A stretch of DNA of 64,000 nucleotides from Varroa destructor (lineage: Eukaryota > Arthropoda > Arachnida > Mesostigmata > Varroidae). A program made the position numbers and the translations under genes. Shown here piece after piece: positions 61,801-64,000 of the stretch. The stretch lies in the NCBI RefSeq assembly GCF_002443255.2, contig NW_019211456.1, positions 20,701,061 to 20,765,060 on the forward strand. The letters run 5' to 3'. The notes below the pieces were generated by a model that saw nothing but the letters and a program-made list of their open reading frames with translations, was not told where the DNA came from and searched no databases. The first letter of the stretch is position 1. Each line of letters starts with the position of its first letter.

Positions 61801-64000
61801 ATAATTTAATCGTGTATCCATCTAAATTCAGAAGCCCAATGTATATATAGTGTATATGTAGGAAAATAACTGTGAGGTCTACGACTCACCTTATTCAGAG
61901 ATGGGTGTTCGCCTTCCCAAATAGCAAATAATTAATATGCCCACATAACACACGTGTTTTGATAAATAACTGTCTATCATGTGTCCATAAGCCTATAATT
62001 GTGCAATAACACAGTTGATTACCATAAAAATACATATATAATTAATAAACTTAACTCAAGCCAAGTGGTGAGGTCCATTCAAAAACTATATGGTGACATA
62101 TGGGGTGTTTTTCATAGCAGTAGCTTGTACCGGAAACGTATTAGAACTCTCCTAGTATATTCAGCATATAGTTTTCGTTTAAGCTATCAACACTAATAGC
62201 AATATTGTTATTTTATGCTACAAATAAAACCTTCTATCATTCAAGGCTAAAAGGTCGTGTGCGTACATTGCCATTTAAATCTTCGGAAGCGTTTTGCCTA
62301 GAAGCATACTAAATCTTATTCAGTCGGTCTTTAGAAATTCTATATTTTTTTTTGTATTAATCAAATCCAATGTTGGGATCGGGACGGACGCTCGTTATAA
62401 CTGTATTTACTAGATTTACTTACCTTGAATTTATTTACTGTGAAATTTTTTTGCGGCCTATCAAGGATCATTGACCTCCACTAGGAACATTAAAATTTAC
62501 TAAATACAGTTAACGAATAAACCATTCATGCGGTTGTGATATGCAGTAGCAAACAATTGAGGGTCTAAAAATATACAGTATTAGTTGAAAACAATAAGCC
62601 ATCATAAAGATTCAATTTGGGTTCGGACGAAACATTGAACATGCCATAACTGACCCGTTTCTAATAAAACCCCACGGAAACACGCGAATATATACCTATA
62701 ACGGCAAATAGATGTTACAAGAAAATATGCAAAGCCAAATAATTCGTTTATAAGCTTTTTTAAACAGGGTTACACTTTACAATGGCGTCTATAAATCCAG
62801 AAACGGTCTTTACATCATTATGCAACTTCAAAGGCCGCTGTGAGCCTACTGCTTGTAGGTAGCGGCTTCGTATCAATCGTTTCTTTGTTTCTATTAGGCT
62901 CTCGGGAACCAATATTAGCTATCCCCTCAGATATTATTCATAGACCTGATTACAAATGCATAGGAATATATGGAAATATCGTTTTCCTGACTTGACCTCC
63001 ACTCTTGCCGTTTAGGGAACAAGCTGCCAAGTGCCTTTCGGTAAATACTAGGTTTGTTGACGGACACGGTCGGCAGAGAACTTTCTGTGCAACTTTGCAC
63101 TGTCAACTTAACAGAGCATTCTTTCAAATTACACATACTTTTTGTCGGGTACTAAAAATAGAACTGTTTGACGTTCCGTATCAGGATAGAGCGGAATACG
63201 TGCTAAGGAGCGTCGAAAAGTCAACATAGTCTAACAAAATTTTGGCGCGCATCCGTTGCTGCCGGTACAATAAAACCTGGCTTCTGTTGCACTGTTAGAC
63301 AGACTATAGATGAACATGGACGAGAAGGGACAGCGCAATAGTGTGGTAAGTTAGCGAAAGTTTCTAGTGAAATAGCTTGAAAGGACTAATCAGTCGAGCA
63401 AATAACAATCCAATACTAGCAGTATCCTTTTGTACGACATGGAGGGGACCATTTAATCGGAACTTCCAGGGAAGCATTTTGTTCCAGCTCTCGTAGCTTG
63501 TGAAGACTGCTACCCTTTTAGATTGTTTCCTCGCATAGGTAAGCATACTCTTTTGGACCTCATATGTTTATAGTGTATCTAATGAAAATGGTAATTAAGG
63601 AATTAATAGCATCAGGGCCAATGCGGAATAGAACTATTTCTGGCGTATTTTGTATTGCATTAAATGGCGATGTGTCGGACCACCGTGCTGAATTATCAGA
63701 ATATATATAAACACTTGGGGTTGCGACATAGAGGGGATAAAATAACTACCCGATCGCTAATGAGGCAAGCTGTATGCCGCAATAAATGCATAGATTTTAG
63801 AAAACGAATCTAAGAATGACATAGCAGAGTTTTATATAAGGCTGTCGCTGCAAAATTCAATTAAAAACTTCTTCGTAGCATTTTATTTGGATCCTGCTCT
63901 ATTATCTAAGGTAAAGGGCTTCACAAGACTGCGTTTTCCGACGCCACTCTAACCTACAAACTCATCAAGCCAAGGTAGGAATCAGAACAGGAAATCCTAG
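58830..64000. other. stretch without a supported gene
   Basis: Apart from the tandem duplication at 59,431-59,520 and a diverged local repeat pair near 60,565-60,830, I see no gene, RNA or complete mobile element on either strand. Confidence 0.4.
59431..59520. repeat. tandem duplication, two 45-base units
   Basis: Two adjacent 45-base copies (59,431-59,475 and 59,476-59,520) differ at one position (CATAG versus CACAG near the start). Such near identity indicates a recent duplication or an assembly artefact. Confidence 0.9.

Overview
The window is eukaryotic nuclear DNA, AT-rich, with short exons, GT-AG introns, AATAAA poly(A) signals, microsatellites and decayed transposon pieces. Transposase-type helix-turn-helix (HTH) domains, an acid-lipase gene next to a decayed copy, and small secreted-protein exons suggest an arthropod. 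A mite or tick is plausible, but nothing in the window identifies the species. All gene models below were built by eye from splice signals, reading phase and paralogue comparison; none has transcript support.

Region 1 (about 5.6-25.7 kb) holds a cluster of related, apparently undescribed genes. Gene A (minus strand, four exons, 296 aa) has a DUF4817-like HTH head, a Ser-rich and basic middle, and a tail with five psi-K-x-E sumoylation-type motifs. Gene B (minus, four exons, 302 aa) lies in a second copy of the same segment. Its last three exons match gene A, but its DUF4817 exon has decayed at 22.6 kb and an unrelated HTH exon at 20.4-20.6 kb, in the same splice phase, appears to replace it. 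On the plus strand, 23.5-25.7 kb has three mariner-type HTH pieces without catalytic domains and one more copy of the tail exon. The pattern is one conserved tail combined with different transposase-type DNA-binding heads.

Region 2 (29-33 kb) has a small secreted-protein gene on the minus strand: signal-peptide exon at 33.1 kb, two short exons near 29.6-29.8 kb, and a last exon open in two frames. Nearby are Ty3/gypsy-like integrase and RNase H relics and two tRNA-derived SINE-like elements (27.1 and 34.5 kb).

Region 3 (46-58.8 kb) has a lysosomal/gastric-type acid lipase gene on the plus strand (nine exons, 491 aa, phases consistent throughout), preceded by a decayed partial copy at 46.3-46.9 kb. 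The intact copy keeps the Ser, Asp and His of the triad, but the HG dipeptide of the oxyanion region reads LP, the nucleophile elbow is GVSQG, and one intron appears to begin with GA.

The remaining stretches (0-5.6, 11.1-16.4, 25.7-29.2, 34.5-46.3, 47-51 and 58.8-64 kb) show no gene I can support. They hold microsatellites, palindromes, short duplications and possible retroelement debris.
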